Shown here: one piece after another, positions 27,086-38,400 of the stretch
Layout: the number at the start of each line of letters is the position of its first letter
Position numbering within the stretch: the first letter of the stretch is position 1
Position numbers and translations under genes: made by a program
Notes under the pieces: generated by a model
Database searches by the model: none
The model's input: the letters and a program-made list of their open reading frames with translations, nothing else
Told to the model about the DNA's origin: nothing
DNA from: Oscillospiraceae bacterium
GTDB lineage: Bacteria; Bacillota; Clostridia; Oscillospirales; Ruminococcaceae
DNA: 64,000 bases
Direction of reading: 5' to 3'
Assembly (NCBI GenBank): GCA_902790675.1
Contig: CADASU010000002.1
Coordinates: 62,001 to 126,000 of the forward strand

Positions 27086-27148
27086 AACCTTCCTCCTAAC
27101 TAATTTACAATATAAATTTAATTTTCTGTAAATAAACCATACAAATCA

Positions 27149-28540
27149 TTATTTTTGCTGAAAAAAAGCAGTTATTGCACGATAATTTTCAAACACATCT
27201 ACTTTAGATGAGATTTCAAAAGGCGAATGCATAGATAATATAGGAACACCCACATCAACAACATCCATATTTAACTTAGCCAAAAACATAGCAACGGTTC
27301 CGCCGCCTCCACCATCTACTTTTCCTAATTCACCTGTTTGCCAATTTATACTTTCATAGTCCAATAATCTAGTAATTTTATCAACAAATTCTGCTGAAGC
27401 ATCAGATGTTCCAGACTTACCACGAGCTCCAGTATATTTGGTAATTATAGTGCCAAATCCACACATCGCTGAATTCCTTTTTTCATACGCTACTGCATAG
27501 GTAGGGTCAAATGCAGCACCAACATCAGTGGACATACACTCAGAATTTGAAAGAACAGTTCGTCCATCTATACCAAATATTTTTGCCAAATCATCAATAA
27601 AATATTTAAAAAAGTACGAATTCATTCCTGTGTTTCCAACACTGCCAATCTCTTCTTTATCTGCTAACATAGTAACAACTGTATATTCTGGTGTATCACA
27701 GTCTAATATAGCCCTCAATGAATTATAAGCACAAACTCTATCGTCTTGACCATATGCTCCAATTAAGCTTCTGTCAAAACCAACATCAGATGCTTTAAAC
27801 GCTGGAACCATTTCCAATTCTGCTGAAATAAAATCTCTCTCTACAATTTCATATTTTTCATTTAAAATTTTCATTATATTTAATTTTACCATTTCACTTT
27901 TTTCATCATCTTTAAAAGGCCTAGAACCAACTAATATATTTAAATCTTCTCCATAAACGATGTCTTTAGCAGGTCTTTTCATTTGAGATTCTGCAAGATG
28001 TGGCAAAAGATCATTTACACAAAAAACGGGATCATTTTCATCTTCACCAATCCTCACTTCAATTTTCTCACCATTTGCTTTAATAATAACACCATGTAAA
28101 GATAACGGAATAGCTGTCCACTGATATTTTTTTATGCCGCCATAATAATGAGTTTTAAGAAAAGCTAATTGACTATCTTCATAAAGAGGGTTTGGCTTCA
28201 AATCAAGTCTAGGAGAATCAATATGAGCAGCGGCCAATTTTATGCCATCTTTTAATGATTTATTTCCAATAATTGCTAAAATTAAGCTTTTATTCCTATT
28301 AACATAGTATATTTTATCTCCAGGTTTATATTTTACATTTGTTGAAAAAGGAACAAATCCATTTTCTTTAGCCATTTCTAGTGAATAATGGCAGGCTTCC
28401 CGTTCTGTTTTAGATAAATCCAAAAATTTTTTGTATAATTCACAATAATTATGTACACTACCCAACAATTTATCGCTCAATTTTACATTTGCATTTTTCT
28501 TAATATAAAATAATTCCTTTTTTAATTCTTCAATATTCAT
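27149..28540 (-). CDS. M18 family metalloaminopeptidase
   Basis: A 463-residue dinuclear zinc aminopeptidase. Visible ligand and catalytic segments are AAHIDSPRLD (His and catalytic Asp), GAYGQDDRVC (Asp), LADKEEIGS (catalytic Glu and metal Glu), the ECMSTD segment (Asp) and a late MHSPFE (His). The length and insert pattern match the bacterial 'aminopeptidase 1' group found in Clostridia. It probably trims N-terminal residues of peptides in the cytoplasm. First of a same-strand run with the lytic transglycosylase upstream, 21 nt away. Confidence 0.93.
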   Translation of the reverse strand: MNIEELKKELFYIKKNANVKLSDKLLGSVHNYCELYKKFLDLSKTEREACHYSLEMAKENGFVPFSTNVKYKPGDKIYYVNRNKSLILAIIGNKSLKDGIKLAAAHIDSPRLDLKPNPLYEDSQLAFLKTHYYGGIKKYQWTAIPLSLHGVIIKANGEKIEVRIGEDENDPVFCVNDLLPHLAESQMKRPAKDIVYGEDLNILVGSRPFKDDEKSEMVKLNIMKILNEKYEIVERDFISAELEMVPAFKASDVGFDRSLIGAYGQDDRVCAYNSLRAILDCDTPEYTVVTMLADKEEIGSVGNTGMNSYFFKYFIDDLAKIFGIDGRTVLSNSECMSTDVGAAFDPTYAVAYEKRNSAMCGFGTIITKYTGARGKSGTSDASAEFVDKITRLLDYESINWQTGELGKVDGGGGGTVAMFLAKLNMDVVDVGVPILSMHSPFEISSKVDVFENYRAITAFFQQK

Positions 28541-28561
28541 TTAAAATCTTCCTTTCTTAAA

Positions 28562-29155
28562 TTAAACTTCACTATATAATTTTTTATATATTTTTTTTAC
28601 CTCATCCACTTTATTAATATAATCATAAGCGGCGGGATATTTATTTTTATTGTCCTTTAAATATTCATCTAACGGTTTATTGCTGCCATCGGATAGCCAC
28701 TCGTTCACTTTGCCTCTACCTGAGTGATATGCTGCAGCAACTTCTTTATCCGTTTTAAACTCTTTACGAAGCGTTGATAATATATAGGTTCCATATTTTA
28801 TGTTAACTTCATAGTCAAAAATATCTTTATATTCATAATAATCATCTGAATTTAGCCTGTTTTTTGCCCAATTAAACGTAGTTTCTGTTATTTGCATTAA
28901 TCCTTTAGCCCCTGCGTTACTTTGAGCGTATTCGTTAAACCGCGACTCATTATAAATAATAGAATACACAAAATATTCATCAACACCATATTTTTGAGAA
29001 TATTTACTAATACATTCTGAATATTTCTTAGGAAATAAATAATTTCTTGCAAAATGTGGATAAGCTAAAAACACAATTATTGAAGTAACTACTAAAACTA
29101 AAAAAGTTCTGAAAAAAACTACTCCAAATTTTCTTTTTTTTATAACAAACTTCAT
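28562..29155 (-). CDS. Membrane-anchored lytic transglycosylase (SLT domain)
   Basis: A 197-residue protein with a short basic N-terminus, one transmembrane helix (about residues 12-30) and an extracellular lysozyme-like domain that cuts peptidoglycan glycan strands. Family motifs: IIYNESRFN with the catalytic Glu, SNAGAKGLMQIT, and AAYHSGRGKVNEWL. It lies downstream of coaE on the same strand, the usual arrangement in Clostridia (coaE followed by a lytic transglycosylase). Confidence 0.92.
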   Translation of the reverse strand: MKFVIKKRKFGVVFFRTFLVLVVTSIIVFLAYPHFARNYLFPKKYSECISKYSQKYGVDEYFVYSIIYNESRFNEYAQSNAGAKGLMQITETTFNWAKNRLNSDDYYEYKDIFDYEVNIKYGTYILSTLRKEFKTDKEVAAAYHSGRGKVNEWLSDGSNKPLDEYLKDNKNKYPAAYDYINKVDEVKKIYKKLYSEV

Positions 29156-29197
29156 AATTTAAGTTGCTCCTTAAAAATAACCAACGTATATTAAAAA

Positions 29198-29770
29198 CTA
29201 TAACCATTTGTGTAAAATACATTCTACACTACTAATACAATTAACCAACCTATTATTGTTAAAAACAATTTCATCGGCATGCTCTATATAAAAATCGTCT
29301 TTTGGCTGCGAGTCTATTCTAACCATAGCATCATGCCTCTTAATATTATCTCTGTTTAATATTCTTCTCAAGCGAATTTGTTTTTTACTTAAAATTGCTA
29401 AACTATAATCACAAAACCTATAAGCCCCACTTTCAAACAAGGTTGGAGCATCTAGTATAATATTATCACAATTTTTTGCATTAATTTCAGTTTTTATTTT
29501 ATTTAATATATATGGATTTACAATTTCACATAATTTCAAAAGTGAATGTTTATCATTCCAAACAATTTTTGCCAATTTTCTCTTATTAACACCATTATTT
29601 TCAACTACATTTTCAAAACTTTTACCTATAGCATCAATACATTCATCACAATCCACATAAAGTCTTCTAACAATTTCATCAGAATCAATTATCAAAAAGC
29701 CTTTTTTCTTTAAATATCTACTAATTTCTGACTTTCCAGAACCAGTTGGCCCTGTTAAACCAATAATCAT
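29198..29770 (-). CDS. coaE: Dephospho-CoA kinase
   Basis: A 190-residue kinase for the last step of coenzyme A synthesis. P-loop GLTGPTGSGKSE at the N-terminus, then IIDSDEIVR (the Asp that activates the ribose hydroxyl), LDAPTLFESG and the lid segment with RLRRILNRD. Length normal. Upstream is the Sua5-type gene with an 17-nt gap. Confidence 0.94.
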   Translation of the reverse strand: MIIGLTGPTGSGKSEISRYLKKKGFLIIDSDEIVRRLYVDCDECIDAIGKSFENVVENNGVNKRKLAKIVWNDKHSLLKLCEIVNPYILNKIKTEINAKNCDNIILDAPTLFESGAYRFCDYSLAILSKKQIRLRRILNRDNIKRHDAMVRIDSQPKDDFYIEHADEIVFNNNRLVNCISSVECILHKWL

Positions 29771-29787
29771 ATCATATACTCCTAAAT

Positions 29788-30804
29788 TTATAAAACAACC
29801 ACATTAAAACCAGCAGCTCGAATTAGTCTATTATAAACAGCCAATCCAACATTTTCTTTTTTAGGACATCTAAAAAAGACTTTTTTTGCTCCGATTTCAT
29901 CAATTTTACGAAGTATCATAAAAATATTATGCGCTTGATCTTTCTCGTTATAACCAAAGGTTAAAACATTTTTATCAAAGAATTTTTGCTCATCATCAAA
30001 AACAGCACACCACACATCTTCGTTTAATTTATCGGTAACATAGGTTTTAAATTTATCTAACGTACTATCCACTAAAACAATATCTGCATTCGGAGAATAG
30101 TGTTTATATTTAGTGCCTGGTGATATAACCGTGCTGTTAGAACCCATCTGGTTTAAAACCGAATCATCCAAAACAATATTTTCAGTAACCTCTTTTAACA
30201 TATCCATACTAATTATCCCAGGCCTTAGCACTCTTAATAAATCATCATCAAGTTTAATTATAGTTGATTCCAATCCAACTTCACATATTCCGCCATCTAA
30301 AATTGCTTTCACTCTTCCGTTTAAGTCATCATAAACATGATTAGCTGATGTTGGACTAGGTTTTCCAGATAAATTAGCCGAAGGCGCTGCTAAAGGAAAT
30401 CCGCAAGCTTCTATTAATGTTCTAGAAATATTATGTGATGGAAACCTAATAGCAACAGTATCTAAATTCGCAGTAATTAAATTGGAAACACTGGCTTTTT
30501 TAGGGACTATTATTGTAAGTGGACCTGGCCAAAATTTTTCAATTAATTTCTGAAATATTTTAGAATGTATATCCATCATTAATTCATCTAACATATCTAA
30601 ATCACTAATATGGCAGATTAATGGGTTATCTTGCGGCCTGCCCTTTATCTTAAAAATTTTAGATATTGCTTTATCGTCAAAAACATTAGCTGCAAGACCA
30701 TACACAGTCTCTGTTGGCATAGCTATAACCTCACCATGTTTTAGCAAATCCGAACAATAATTAATATTTTCGGAAGTTGCATCTAAAATAGTTGTTTTTA
30801 TCAA
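29788..30804 (-). CDS. L-threonylcarbamoyladenylate synthase (Sua5 type)
   Basis: A 338-residue enzyme making threonylcarbamoyl-AMP, the precursor of t6A37 in ANN-decoding tRNAs. The YrdC/TsaC domain occupies residues 1-200, with PTETVYGLAAN, FKIKGRPQDNPLICHI, FWPGPLTII and APSANLSGKPSPT. A linker and the C-terminal Sua5 Rossmann-like domain follow, so it is the long form (as Bacillus YwlC). It lies 2 nt downstream of prfA. In many Firmicutes prmC sits between the two; it is absent here. Confidence 0.94.
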   Translation of the reverse strand: MIKTTILDATSENINYCSDLLKHGEVIAMPTETVYGLAANVFDDKAISKIFKIKGRPQDNPLICHISDLDMLDELMMDIHSKIFQKLIEKFWPGPLTIIVPKKASVSNLITANLDTVAIRFPSHNISRTLIEACGFPLAAPSANLSGKPSPTSANHVYDDLNGRVKAILDGGICEVGLESTIIKLDDDLLRVLRPGIISMDMLKEVTENIVLDDSVLNQMGSNSTVISPGTKYKHYSPNADIVLVDSTLDKFKTYVTDKLNEDVWCAVFDDEQKFFDKNVLTFGYNEKDQAHNIFMILRKIDEIGAKKVFFRCPKKENVGLAVYNRLIRAAGFNVVVL

Positions 30805-30806
30805 TT

Positions 30807-31886
30807 TTAAACCTCCGCAGACAATTTCAATGCCTGATCTGCAGTAATTAGCGCGTCTATAATTTCATCCAAATTACCATTCATAATTTGCTCTAAATGA
30901 TATAAAGTTAGTCCTATTCTATGATCTGTAACCCTTCCTTGAGGAAAATTATAAGTTCTAATTCGTTCAGATCTATCTCCTGTTCCAACCTGCATGCGTC
31001 TTTCACTAGCAATTTTTTCTTCTGCCTCTCTCTGAGCTTGTTCATAGAGTCTGCTGCGTAATATTTTCATAGCCTTATCTTTATTTTTAAACTGGCTTCT
31101 TTCATCCTGACATTCAACCACTAAACCTGTTGGTATATAAGTAAGCCTAATTGCAGATTCAGTTTTATTAATGTGTTGCCCTCCAGCGCCGCTAGCTCTA
31201 AATGTATCCACTTGTATATCGCTTGGATTAATATCAAATTCTACTTCTTCTGCTTCTGGCAAAACAGCCACTGTAACAGTTGAAGTATGAATCCTGCCTT
31301 GAGTTTCTGTTTCAGGGACTCTCTGAACTCTATGAACACCACTTTCAAACTTAAATCGTGAATATGCACCTTCTCCAGTTATTTCAAAGCTTACTTCTTT
31401 AAATCCGCCAATCCCTGTTTCATTAGCTGACAAAAGTTCTATTTTCCAGCCACGCTTTTCAGCATACATAGTATACATTCTATATAAATCAGCAGAAAAC
31501 AAAGCAGCCTCATCGCCACCAGCACCGCCTCTTATTTCTATAATAACATTTTTTTCATCATTAGGGTCTTTAGGCAATAATAGAACCTTTAATTCTTGCG
31601 CCAATTGTTCCATTTTTTCTTCATTTTCATCATATTGTTGTTTGGCCATTTCTTTAAATTCTTTATCTAAGCCACCTTCTTTAAGTATGTCTTTTGCTTC
31701 ATTTAATTCATCTTTTGCTTTACAATATTTATCATACGTTTCTACAATAGGAGTTATCGTTTTTAATTCTTTCATCAAATTTCTATATCTGTGTTGATCA
31801 GTAACAACATTAGGATCCATAAGTTGATTATTAATCTCCTCAAGATGCATCCTAATATTATCCAGTTTATCAAACATATCAGCCAT
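30807..31886 (-). CDS. prfA: Peptide chain release factor 1
   Basis: A 359-residue factor that ends translation at UAA and UAG. It has the GGQ loop [12 protein letters not shown] that triggers hydrolysis and the RF1-type codon-reading P-x-T motif within VPETETQG. The start ATG 31886 matches the family N-terminus ([10 protein letters not shown]). The frame is open to 31931, but the predicted transcription start is about there, so the longer form is unlikely. GAGGGA is 12 nt upstream. The first gene of a run with the Sua5-type and coaE genes. Confidence 0.96.
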   Translation of the reverse strand: MADMFDKLDNIRMHLEEINNQLMDPNVVTDQHRYRNLMKELKTITPIVETYDKYCKAKDELNEAKDILKEGGLDKEFKEMAKQQYDENEEKMEQLAQELKVLLLPKDPNDEKNVIIEIRGGAGGDEAALFSADLYRMYTMYAEKRGWKIELLSANETGIGGFKEVSFEITGEGAYSRFKFESGVHRVQRVPETETQGRIHTSTVTVAVLPEAEEVEFDINPSDIQVDTFRASGAGGQHINKTESAIRLTYIPTGLVVECQDERSQFKNKDKAMKILRSRLYEQAQREAEEKIASERRMQVGTGDRSERIRTYNFPQGRVTDHRIGLTLYHLEQIMNGNLDEIIDALITADQALKLSAEV

Positions 31887-31937
31887 AATTTTCACTTTCC
31901 CTCTTAACAATATTAATAAATATACATACACTCATCT

Positions 31938-31966
31938 ATTATATCATGATTAATTAAACATCGCAA
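31938..31966 (-). promoter_or_regulatory. prfA promoter
   Basis: Minus strand TTGCGA (31961-31966), 17-nt spacer, extended -10 TGa-TATAAT (hexamer 31938-31943). Confidence 0.6.
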
Positions 31967-32018
31967 TACAATAAACAAAAGGCATAAACAAAGCTTTATA
32001 TGCTATAAATTAAATATT

Positions 32019-32047
32019 TTTACTATTTAATCATTATCTGATATAAT
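32019..32047 (+). promoter_or_regulatory. addBA promoter
   Basis: TTTACT (32019-32024), 17-nt spacer, extended -10 TGa-TATAAT (hexamer 32042-32047). Predicted transcription start around 32054, right at the upstream-most ATG (32055), which favours the ATG at 32091 as the true start. Confidence 0.6.
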
Positions 32048-32090
32048 AGTAAAAATGTTACTATATTTATTAAAGTTAGGAATTTTAATC

Positions 32091-35000
32091 ATGATATCAT
32101 TTGTTTTAGGAACAGGCAATAGTGATTTTCTGAGTTACTTAATTAAGAAATTTAAAAAATCTAACAAAAACAATATTATTATAATTGTACCAGAACAATA
32201 TTCATTTTCTGCTGAACAATATGTGCAATCTAAATTAAATATATTAAATAAACATATTGAAGTATATAGCTTTAAAAGATTAACCCATCATATATTTAAA
32301 AAATTTGGCGGGCTAGCTGGCGAATATGCTTCAAAAATTTCAAAAATTTCAATATTAAACTTAATTTTATATGAATTTAAAGACAAATTTAAAATATATG
32401 GTAAATTAATATATAAACCCAGATTTGCAGAAATTCTTCTAGATACAATAGAACAAATTAAAAATAGTGGCATTTCAATAACTGAACTAAATTTGAAATT
32501 ACAAACGTTAACAGATAAAAATTTAAAACTAAAAACAGATGAATTTTTGCGAATATTCACTGCATATAACTCATACATAAAAGCATATTATAGAGATTCC
32601 AGTGATGACATTACACGTGCGATTAAGATAGCAAACGAAAATAATTTTTTTCGCGGAAAAGAAATATATTTTGACAAATTTTTATCATTTAGCGGCACAC
32701 AATTTCAATTTATAAATACAATGATAAGCCAAGCTGACGTTTCATTCTGCTTATATTACGAAGACAAAGAACCATTATTTGAAACTACAAGGTTAGTAAT
32801 CAACAAAATTAAATATATGGCAAGACAAAAAAATATTAAATTTCAAAATTTTGTAGTAGATGATAACATATCTAAATCACCTGAAATATATGCTGTCGAA
32901 AAAAATATATTACGAACCAAACCAACCTCATTAAATCATGCGTTTGAGTCCACCAAAAACATAAAAATAATTATTGCGAAAAATAAATACGAAGAAATAA
33001 ACTATGTTTTATCTCAAATAATCCATCTTGTTCAAAAAGGAATGAAATATTCAAATATTGTTTTACTAACAAGAAGCTTAAATAAATATAAAAACATTTT
33101 AGTTAGCGCTCTAAAAAATTATAATATACCGTATTTTATAGATGAAACTTCATCTTCAGAAAATATGCGATTGATTAATTTTTGTCACAATCTACTATCT
33201 TTAACCGACAATTTTAATATTGAAACATGCCTAAGCCTTTTGCATTTAGATTTAACTTTGTTTACTACAGAAGAAATTTCAATATTTGAAAACTATATAT
33301 ACACATGGAACATAGATTCTAAAACAATAAAAAATGAATTTCAAAATAATCCTAGAGGGTTTGTTTCAAAAGAAAATGTGGATGAATGCGATGAAACAAA
33401 TTTGCAAATTGCAGAAAAAGTTCGTACAACAATTATAGAGTCTATAAATATAATAAAAAACAGCAGCGATTCGTCTAAAGAAATAGCAACTAACATATTA
33501 AAAGCCTTAGAAACATTAGGCGTTAAAAATTATATAGAAGCTAACGAATCTTCAAATCGTGATATTATAAACAATTTAACCATGCAATGGAATATATTAA
33601 TTGACATATTAGAGACTATATATAAAATAACAAAAGATATTTCAATTTCTAAAAAATTATATAAACTTTTATTTCAAAGCGCAGTAAAAAATATAGACGC
33701 TGGTCAAATTCCCAAAACATTAAATTCTCTTTTGATTGGATCAATAGAAAGAACCATAGTTGATAATCCACAAGCCACATTTATTATTGGTGCAAATGAT
33801 GGAGAATTCCCATATCATTCCAGCTCTAACGGAATATTCACAAATAATGACTTGATAAAATTTGAAAAAATTGACATAAAAATTGGAAACACAGTTTTAG
33901 AAAAAGACTCATTAGAACGCTTAATTGCATATAGAACTGTTTGCTCCCCATCAACACTATTATATATTTCTACAAAAACTTCAGATATCAGCGAATCTAA
34001 TTTATATCCGTCTGAAATAGTATTGGATTTAATAAAAACATTTGGTGAACAAATAGTACATCATGTAAGCAATAAAGACATAATATTCCAATGTTTAACC
34101 GATAAGAGTACACTCTTTCAGCTTGCATATCATTTCAATGACAATTCAAAAGAATCGGAATCTTTAAAAGAATATTTAAATAATAATAAGAACTATCACA
34201 AACAAATTACATTAATGAATAAATCTAAAAATAAAAAGCAACAAAAAAAATTGCCAAATAATTTTTTCCCTAAAATTATTTCACCTTCACAAATAGAACA
34301 ATTTTATAGATGCCCTTTTTCATACTACTGCAAATATGGTTTAAACATAAAGCCTCGTTCTCAAACCAATTTAGACTCCCCTAATATTGGTCTTATAGTG
34401 CACTACATATTAGAAAAGGTTGTATCAAAGCCAAATTTTTTAGACATGTCTACCAACGAAATAAAAATTAATATCGAAAAACAACTATTACAATATATTA
34501 AAAATAATTTGGGTGGAGAAAAAAATAAATCCGCAAAATTTGTTCAAATATGCAATAATTTAATAAAAATTTTGTTAGAATTATGTGAAAATATAAAGAA
34601 TGAACTTAATCTTAGTAAATATAAACCAATTAAATTTGAATATGAAATATCTAACAGTTCAAAAACTAAATGTCTCAAAGTTCCCATAAATTATGATTCA
34701 TCAATATATATTGGCGGAAAAATTGACCGAATAGATATGTGCACTATCAACAACAAAAAATATATTAGGATTATTGACTACAAAACCGGAAATAAATCTA
34801 TTAATTTTACAGATCTACAAAGAGGATTAAACCTTCAAATGCTAATATATCTTTTTGCAATTTATCAAAACGGAGAAGAAGAATTTGGAGATTTTGTTCC
34901 AGCCGGAATATTATATATGCCAGCAACTGGAGCTATGAAAAACTATACAATTTCCGAAAGAAATCCTAGCGAAGAAAAAATTAAGGAAACAATTAAAAAA

Positions 35001-35405
35001 GGTTTTAGAAAAAACGGACTAATATTAGACTCACCTGAAAATATTGAAGCTATGGAAAAAATAGAAGATGGAAATCAAGGACAATATATTCCTTTGCGAA
35101 TGTCTAAAGACGGCAAAATTTTTAAAAGTGATGCAGAAAAATTTTTAATATCTAAATTTGAATTAGATTCCCTGTTTGTGTTTGTAAAAAATCAAATAAA
35201 AAAAATGTATCGTTCCCTACTTGATGGAGTAATAGAACAAGCTCCAATTAATATAGCTGAAAATCAAATTACGTCTTGCGACTATTGTGATTATAAAGAA
35301 ATTTGTAATTCAGAAAATATAAAAACCGCTCCATTAATAAAAAAGATAACTAAATCTGAATTTTTTGATATGCTAAGTGAGGAGATAAGAAAAAAATTAT
35401 GCTAG
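32091..35405 (+). CDS. addB: ATP-dependent helicase/nuclease subunit B (AddB)
   Basis: A 1104-residue partner of AddA in double-strand break resection. The N-terminus MISFVLGTGNSDF aligns with the AddB Walker A region (family GRSGSGKT), but the GK[T/S] core is missing. The C-terminal nuclease domain is intact: first iron-sulfur Cys in FYRCPFSYYC, nuclease motif RIIDYKTGNK, and the C-terminal cluster CDYCDYKEIC (C-x2-C-x5-C). ATG 32091 is chosen over 32055 for family length, the AGGA site and the promoter position. It overlaps addA by 7 nt, so translation is coupled. Confidence 0.93.
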   Translation: MISFVLGTGNSDFLSYLIKKFKKSNKNNIIIIVPEQYSFSAEQYVQSKLNILNKHIEVYSFKRLTHHIFKKFGGLAGEYASKISKISILNLILYEFKDKFKIYGKLIYKPRFAEILLDTIEQIKNSGISITELNLKLQTLTDKNLKLKTDEFLRIFTAYNSYIKAYYRDSSDDITRAIKIANENNFFRGKEIYFDKFLSFSGTQFQFINTMISQADVSFCLYYEDKEPLFETTRLVINKIKYMARQKNIKFQNFVVDDNISKSPEIYAVEKNILRTKPTSLNHAFESTKNIKIIIAKNKYEEINYVLSQIIHLVQKGMKYSNIVLLTRSLNKYKNILVSALKNYNIPYFIDETSSSENMRLINFCHNLLSLTDNFNIETCLSLLHLDLTLFTTEEISIFENYIYTWNIDSKTIKNEFQNNPRGFVSKENVDECDETNLQIAEKVRTTIIESINIIKNSSDSSKEIATNILKALETLGVKNYIEANESSNRDIINNLTMQWNILIDILETIYKITKDISISKKLYKLLFQSAVKNIDAGQIPKTLNSLLIGSIERTIVDNPQATFIIGANDGEFPYHSSSNGIFTNNDLIKFEKIDIKIGNTVLEKDSLERLIAYRTVCSPSTLLYISTKTSDISESNLYPSEIVLDLIKTFGEQIVHHVSNKDIIFQCLTDKSTLFQLAYHFNDNSKESESLKEYLNNNKNYHKQITLMNKSKNKKQQKKLPNNFFPKIISPSQIEQFYRCPFSYYCKYGLNIKPRSQTNLDSPNIGLIVHYILEKVVSKPNFLDMSTNEIKINIEKQLLQYIKNNLGGEKNKSAKFVQICNNLIKILLELCENIKNELNLSKYKPIKFEYEISNSSKTKCLKVPINYDSSIYIGGKIDRIDMCTINNKKYIRIIDYKTGNKSINFTDLQRGLNLQMLIYLFAIYQNGEEEFGDFVPAGILYMPATGAMKNYTISERNPSEEKIKETIKKGFRKNGLILDSPENIEAMEKIEDGNQGQYIPLRMSKDGKIFKSDAEKFLISKFELDSLFVFVKNQIKKMYRSLLDGVIEQAPINIAENQITSCDYCDYKEICNSENIKTAPLIKKITKSEFFDMLSEEIRKKLC

Positions 35406-38400
35406 ATAAAAAAGATTTATTCGATTGTTTAAAAATAAATTTAATGACAAAATCTCAAAAGGAAGCTGTTCTATCAGAAAAAACTCCTATTTTACTTTCT
35501 GCATCTGCTGGAAGCGGGAAAACCTTTGTTTTGTCAACAAGAGTTATTTTTAAATTATTAAATTCACAAAATCCAATATATCCTCAAGATCTTTTGGTAG
35601 TAACATTTGCTAAGTCAGCAGCAAAGGAAATGTTTGAAAGAATCTCCCTGCAGATGAAAAATTTAATAGCAAAATATCCAAACAACAAAGGTTTATATAA
35701 GCAATATTCATTATTATCACAATCAAACATAACCACTATCGATTCTTTCTGTTCTAATTTACTGCGTGAAAAATTTGAACTAGCTAATATTTCTCCTAAT
35801 TTCAGAATTGCAGAAGAAGCTGAAATTCATGAAATTAAATCTAACACTTTAGATGAAATTTTCGAAGAACAGTATAGTAAATCTCCAAAAAAGTTTCAAA
35901 TGCTGTGTGATTACTTTAGCTTAAACAGCGATTTGAATTTAAAAAATGCACTATTAGAAATATATCAAAAATCTAGAACATACCCCTTTCCTCAAATATA
36001 TCTATCTAATATTATTAGTGAATATAAAAATCCTCCTAAACTAGATGACAGTAATTGGGCTAAAGAAGTTAAAAATGGAATTTATGATAATATAAATAAA
36101 GCAAAATTTTTATTATTAAATTCTCTAACTTACATGGATGATCCTATACTTAGAAAAAGCTTTTCTCCATGCATAAAAGAATTTATTAGTCAATTAGAAA
36201 TAGCAGCAAATAAAATAAATACTTCAAAATACAGCGAAATATCTTCCATATTAAATCAAGTCAATTTTCCAACCTTTCCAAGATATAATAAAAAAACAAA
36301 TGCATTTGACCAAGATTTATGTAATGAGATCAAATCTAAATATATAAATCCTTCAAAAAAAATAATATCATCTTTATCAAATTACATAATCACAGAAGAA
36401 CAATATGAAAATGATCTAAATAAGCAGCTTCCAATATTAAAAAAACTCGTTGACTTGTCTCTGGAATTTTATGAAAAAATAGAACAAAAAAAGCAAAAGT
36501 TAAATTTATTAGAATTTTCAGACCTCCTTTTAAAATCATTAAAATTGTTAGCTACTCCCTATGAAGATGGCTTTGCTTTAACGGATGTTGGAAAAGAAAT
36601 GTCTAAATATTTTAAAGAAATTCTGGTAGATGAATTTCAAGATGTAAATAAAGCACAAGATATGCTTTTTCACATTCTCTCTGATAACGGTAAAAATTTA
36701 TTTATGGTTGGAGATATAAAACAAAGCATATATCGTTTTAGACAAGCTGATCCTGAAGTTTTTTTAAAGCATAGACAAAAATACAGTAGAGACAATAGCA
36801 AAGGAACTTTAATAAATCTTAATAATAATTTTAGGAGTCAAAAAGAAATTACGAATGCAACAAACTTCCTATTTGGTCAAATTATGACTGAAGACTTTGG
36901 TGGATCAAATTATAAAAATGGAGAGCAACTTTTTAGTTCATCTAATATCATTTCTAAAAAAAATATGCTTACAGAACTTCATATAATAACCAATGATATA
37001 TCCGAAGAATCAAACCTAGAATATGAAGCAAAGCATATAGCAAGCAAAATAAAATTAATGATAACAGAAAAATTTGAAATTAATGACGGAAATTTGGTAA
37101 GGCCATGTAAGCCCAAAGACTTTGCAATATTGTTTCGCTCTGGACGACAGATTCCTAAAATTCTTGGTAAATACTTATCTGATCTAAACATACCATTTAT
37201 ATCATCAAGTGATAGCGGATATTTAGATTCATATGAAGTGTCTATAACTATATCATTATTAAAAATCATACATAATCCCCTTTTAGATATTCCTTTATGT
37301 GCTGTGCTATTATCACCAATCTTTAATTTTTCAACTAATGAACTTGCTGAAATTAGAGTCTCATATAAAGACAAACCATTATACACTGCAATCAAAGAAT
37401 CTCAAAATAATAAATGTAATATTTTTATAAAAGAACTATCAATTTTAAGGCAAAAATCAGCAATTTTAACAGTTTCACAATTAATACAAGAAATATATAA
37501 CCACAATTCATTTTTTTCACTATTTGCCCTATCTAATTTTAGTGATCAAAAATTTTATAATTTGCAACTATTGCTACATCACGCAGAAGAGTATGAACAA
37601 TTCAGTGATAATGGTTTAGCAGGCTTTTTGAGAACTCTAGATAAATACGACGAAAAAGATTCCACAACTTTAAATTCATCATGCGGTGCACAATCACAAA
37701 ATGCTAATGCAGTAAATATTATGACCATACATAAAAGCAAAGGCTTAGAATTTCCAATTGTTTTTGTATCATTTTGTGCAAAACGATTTAATGAAAAAGA
37801 TTTTAATAAGCCAATACTATTTTCATCTAAATTTGGAATATCACTCAAACATTCAAATCCGAATACATTTTCCAGATATAACACTTTGCAATTTAATGCA
37901 TCGGTATTGTCCGAAAAAAACGATATGAAAGCAGAAGAACTCAGACTTTTATATGTAGCTATGACAAGAGCAAAAAATAAATTAATTTTAACTGCTATTG
38001 ATAATAATCAAAAATATAAAAATAATATATCATCCAACTCACTATTACTATCCAACTCATATTGCAAAAGTAAAAATAGCTTTTATGATTGGCTATTGGC
38101 TGGATTTATGAGACACAAAGATTCGTTTTTTGGAAGTTCCAAAATAAATTTTAACTCTGAAGAATTTGACTGTTCTATAATCATAAAAAACAAATTTAAA
38201 GAATTAAAAATCGATGAATATCAACAAGCCGTATCAAAATCAGATTATAATATGATTAAGCAAATAAGAAAGCAAATTGATTTTAAAGATATTAATGAGT
38301 CTTTATCAACAATTCCATCTAAACTTGCAGTAACAGATATAACAAAATCACAAAGAAACATTACTCTTAAAACGCCTTCTTTTTCCGACAGATTAACCTC

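Noticed and set aside
32055..32090. Upstream AddB start
   Set aside because: It coincides with the predicted transcription start, has no ribosome site and extends beyond the family N-terminus.
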